From: Proteobacteria bacterium UBA664
Lineage (GTDB): Bacteria > Pseudomonadota > Gammaproteobacteria > UBA7966
DNA: 7,474 nucleotides
NCBI GenBank assembly: GCA_002299125.1
Contig: DBNU01000009.1
Location: 1-7,474, forward strand
Direction: 5' to 3'
The notes under the pieces were generated by a model. The model did no database searches, had not been told where the DNA came from, and saw only the letters and a list, made by a program, of their open reading frames with translations. The translations under genes were made by a program, and so were the position numbers. How positions within the stretch are numbered: position 1 is the first letter of the stretch; every line of letters starts with the position of its first letter. Below, in pieces: positions 5,782-7,474 of this stretch.

Positions 5782-6297
5782 ATGCAGGAGCTCAAATCCC
5801 TCATCCGCACCATTGCGGATTTCCCTGAACCGGGCGTTCTCTATCGGGACATCACCCCACTGCTCCGCTCCGCCGATGGCTTGAGATCGGCCACGGAGGC
5901 ATTGGTCATGCCTTGGCGCGGTCAGGGCATCGCCTGCGTGGCCGGCATGGAGGCACGCGGTTTTCTCTTCGGTGCGCTCGCCGCCCAACTCCTCGACGTG
6001 GGCTTCGTGCCCTTGCGCAAACCGGGCAAACTGCCGCACACCGTCGAGCGCGAGGACTACGCGCTCGAATACGGCACCGCCAGTCTCGAGATGCACCTCG
6101 ACGCACTCGAGCCCGGCGAGCGGGTGCTCATCGTCGATGATGTCCTCGCCACGGGCGGCACGGCGGCGGCAGCCGTCGCCCTCGTCCGACGCTGCCGGGC
6201 CGAAGTCCTGGGTTGTGCCTTCGTCATCGAGCTGGGTGCCCTGCGCGGGCGTGCGCGGCTCCCTGGGGTGACGGTGAGCAGCGTCCTGACGTACTGA
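5782..6297 (+). CDS. apt: Adenine phosphoribosyltransferase
   Basis: The 171-residue protein catalyses adenine + PRPP to AMP + pyrophosphate in purine salvage. It starts MQELKSLIRTIADFPEPGV and continues with YRDITPLL, the standard Apt N-terminus. The PRPP-binding motif is VLIVDDVLATGGT (115-127), with the Asp119/Asp120 pair. 'EARGFLFGALAAQLL' and 'LRKPGKLPHTVEREDYALEYG' are the other conserved blocks. The length is typical of the family (about 170-180). The start at 5782 is chosen by family alignment although no Shine-Dalgarno is visible before it. The frame stays open upstream to 5623, but those 53 residues are Arg/Pro-rich and unlike Apt. The gene follows the pqqA terminator, so it should have its own promoter in 5613-5781, which I could not identify. 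Confidence 0.93.
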   Translation: MQELKSLIRTIADFPEPGVLYRDITPLLRSADGLRSATEALVMPWRGQGIACVAGMEARGFLFGALAAQLLDVGFVPLRKPGKLPHTVEREDYALEYGTASLEMHLDALEPGERVLIVDDVLATGGTAAAAVALVRRCRAEVLGCAFVIELGALRGRARLPGVTVSSVLTY

Positions 6298-6466
6298 GTG
6301 CGGGCCTTTTCGATCCCGTGCCCGGCACCGCCCATCGGGCGAGAGCCACCGCACGGCGGCTGAGCGGCCGCCAACCTGCCCGCGGCACACCCGCACCCTC
6401 AAGGGCGATGGCCTGCCCGCCGACACGCGACTCAGGTCATACATCCTGCGGGGAGACACCGCGCTC

Positions 6467-6874
6467 ATGTTTCAGGCAATCGACCTGGCCCGGGTCACGC
6501 TGCCGAGCGAACGCAGACAGCAACCGCGGGTACACACCGCCGGACGCCTCGAATTGCGCCCAATCGGCGGCCGGCATCGGCTGGCGGCCCGTCTGGTCGA
6601 CCTGTCCGTGGGCGGACTGCGGGTACGCTGCACGCGCGCGGAGGCCTTGGCCTTTGTCGCGGCGCCCGGTCTAGGTGAGGCCGATCTGCTGCGTGCTGAA
6701 TGGCAGATGTTTCTCGCCGACCGCTGCCTCGAATTCGTTGCTGTTGCGCGCCGCTGCTATGTACAGAAGGCCGGCGAGGATGAACTGGCCCTCGGCTTCG
6801 AGTTCACCCATCTGGACGAGCCCGCCCGTCGCAGCCTCGAGGAGTGGGTGTTGAGTCAACTCGAGCCCGCCTGA
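6467..6874 (+). CDS. PilZ domain protein (putative c-di-GMP receptor)
   Basis: The 135-residue protein is a single PilZ domain. The c-di-GMP-binding signature is present in both parts: RxxxR as R17-Q-Q-P-R21 and DxSxxG as D45-L-S-V-G-G50, separated by the usual 20-30 residues. It should therefore be able to bind cyclic di-GMP, unlike degenerate PilZ proteins. No membrane segment, signal peptide or second domain is visible, so it is probably a cytoplasmic adaptor whose partner is not shown here. A GGGGAG ribosome site (6450-6455) precedes the ATG by eleven bases. It lies 169 bases after apt on the same strand; no nearby gene hints at motility, polysaccharide or pili. Confidence 0.82.
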   Translation: MFQAIDLARVTLPSERRQQPRVHTAGRLELRPIGGRHRLAARLVDLSVGGLRVRCTRAEALAFVAAPGLGEADLLRAEWQMFLADRCLEFVAVARRCYVQKAGEDELALGFEFTHLDEPARRSLEEWVLSQLEPA

Positions 6875-6915
6875 AATCCGCGGTTCGCGCTTGCGTGCCG
6901 GACCGGCCGTTGTCT

Positions 6916-6945
6916 CCGCCCGCCGGGAGTGAGAACAGCGGGCGG
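6916..6945. terminator. Weak hairpin between convergent genes
   Basis: CCGCCCGC (6916-6923) and GCGGGCGG (6938-6945) are perfect 8-bp inverted arms with a 14-base loop, between the convergent PilZ and dehydrogenase genes. No T-run follows on either strand. It may act as a transcript end structure, but could be chance in GC-rich DNA. Confidence 0.3.
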
Positions 6946-7016
6946 TGGCGAGATTGAGGCTACTTGTGGGCCCTCGGCTCTACGGGAACGACGGGCGCGG
7001 GACTGACTTCCGGTGT

Positions 7017-7474
7017 TCAGCCGCTGACGAGTCCGCCATTGACCTTGATCGACTGACCGGTCACGAAGGCGGACTCCGCCGACAGCAGCCAGACGAAAGC
7101 GGCAGCGACATCCTCCGGGCTGCCGAAGCGCGCGAGCGGCGTGGCCTGCACCACGGCCTCGAAGTACTCCGGACGCATCGACTGGCGGGCGAACTCCGTG
7201 GCGATCCAGCCGGGAGCGACCTCGTTCACGCGCACCCTGGGAGCGAGACTCCGCGCGAGGCTGCGAGTGAAGCCGGAGATCCCGCCCTTCACGGCGGCAA
7301 AGAGTTCGGGATTCTCGCCACCCATGCCGGTCAGGGCCTGATCCCAGGAGGTGTTCACGATGACACCTCCGCCTGCGGGATCGAAGCATTCCGCCGCAGC
7401 CCAACTGCACAGCATGGTGCCGCGCAAGTCCACGTCGATCAGGCGGGCGAGTTTGCCGAGTCGGTCGAGCTGCG
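7017..7474 (-). CDS. Short-chain dehydrogenase/reductase, C-terminal part, 5' end outside window
   Basis: The frame is open from the right edge (first visible residues QLDRLGKLARLIDVDLRG) to TGA at 7017-7019, giving 151 residues. This is the C-terminal half of a classical SDR: 'D-x-x-G' helix region, VIVNTSW strand, FAAVKGG active-site helix, VRVNEVAPGWIATE after the active site, and the closing 'SPEDVAAAFVWLLS...VTGQSIKVNGG'. The nucleotide-binding TGxxxGxG region lies beyond the window. The usual YxxxK catalytic pair reads F-A-A-V-K, so Tyr is replaced by Phe (codon at 7299-7301) while Lys (7287-7289) is kept. The S-to-active-site loop is also about two residues longer than in FabG. The closest general type is a FabG-like oxidoreductase, but the substrate is unknown. 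A GTG at 7433 could be read as a start, but the SDR homology continues upstream of it. Confidence 0.85.
   Translation of the reverse strand, partial: QLDRLGKLARLIDVDLRGTMLCSWAAAECFDPAGGGVIVNTSWDQALTGMGGENPELFAAVKGGISGFTRSLARSLAPRVRVNEVAPGWIATEFARQSMRPEYFEAVVQATPLARFGSPEDVAAAFVWLLSAESAFVTGQSIKVNGGLVSG

Overview
The window is GC-rich, densely coded proteobacterial DNA. The gene content (SbmA/YddA-type ABC protein, ETHE1-type persulfide dioxygenase, SulP permease, a Pseudomonas-like PqqA, PilZ protein, Apt) suggests a gammaproteobacterium, but no marker here fixes the genus. I see no phage, insertion sequence, CRISPR array, tRNA or rRNA.

Layout. Positions 538 to 1 (minus) hold the start of a membrane-anchored alpha/beta-hydrolase that runs off the left edge. 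Next is a divergent gap (539-983) with one dispersed palindromic repeat. A probable three-gene plus-strand operon follows: an ABC half-transporter of the SbmA/YddA/ALD type (984-2795), a persulfide dioxygenase-like metallo-beta-lactamase-fold protein (2829-3536) and a SulP anion permease with a STAS domain (3536-5170). The last two overlap by one base (TGATG). Together they suggest persulfide oxidation to sulfite coupled to movement of an inorganic anion.

The most notable part is 5171-5612. A 24-codon gene (5485-5559) encodes a clear PqqA, the ribosomally made precursor of the redox cofactor PQQ, with the Glu16/Tyr20 pair that becomes the cofactor. It has a good Shine-Dalgarno, a close match to a sigma-54 (-24/-12) promoter 63 bases upstream, a cluster of CTGG/CCAG inverted repeats placed like an enhancer site, and its own strong intrinsic terminator. 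No pqqB, C, D or E follows. It therefore reads as a solitary, separately regulated pqqA unit.

After the terminator come apt (adenine phosphoribosyltransferase, 5782-6297) and a single-domain PilZ protein (6467-6874). Convergent from the right edge is the C-terminal part of a short-chain dehydrogenase (7474 to 7017, minus) whose usual catalytic tyrosine position appears to be phenylalanine.
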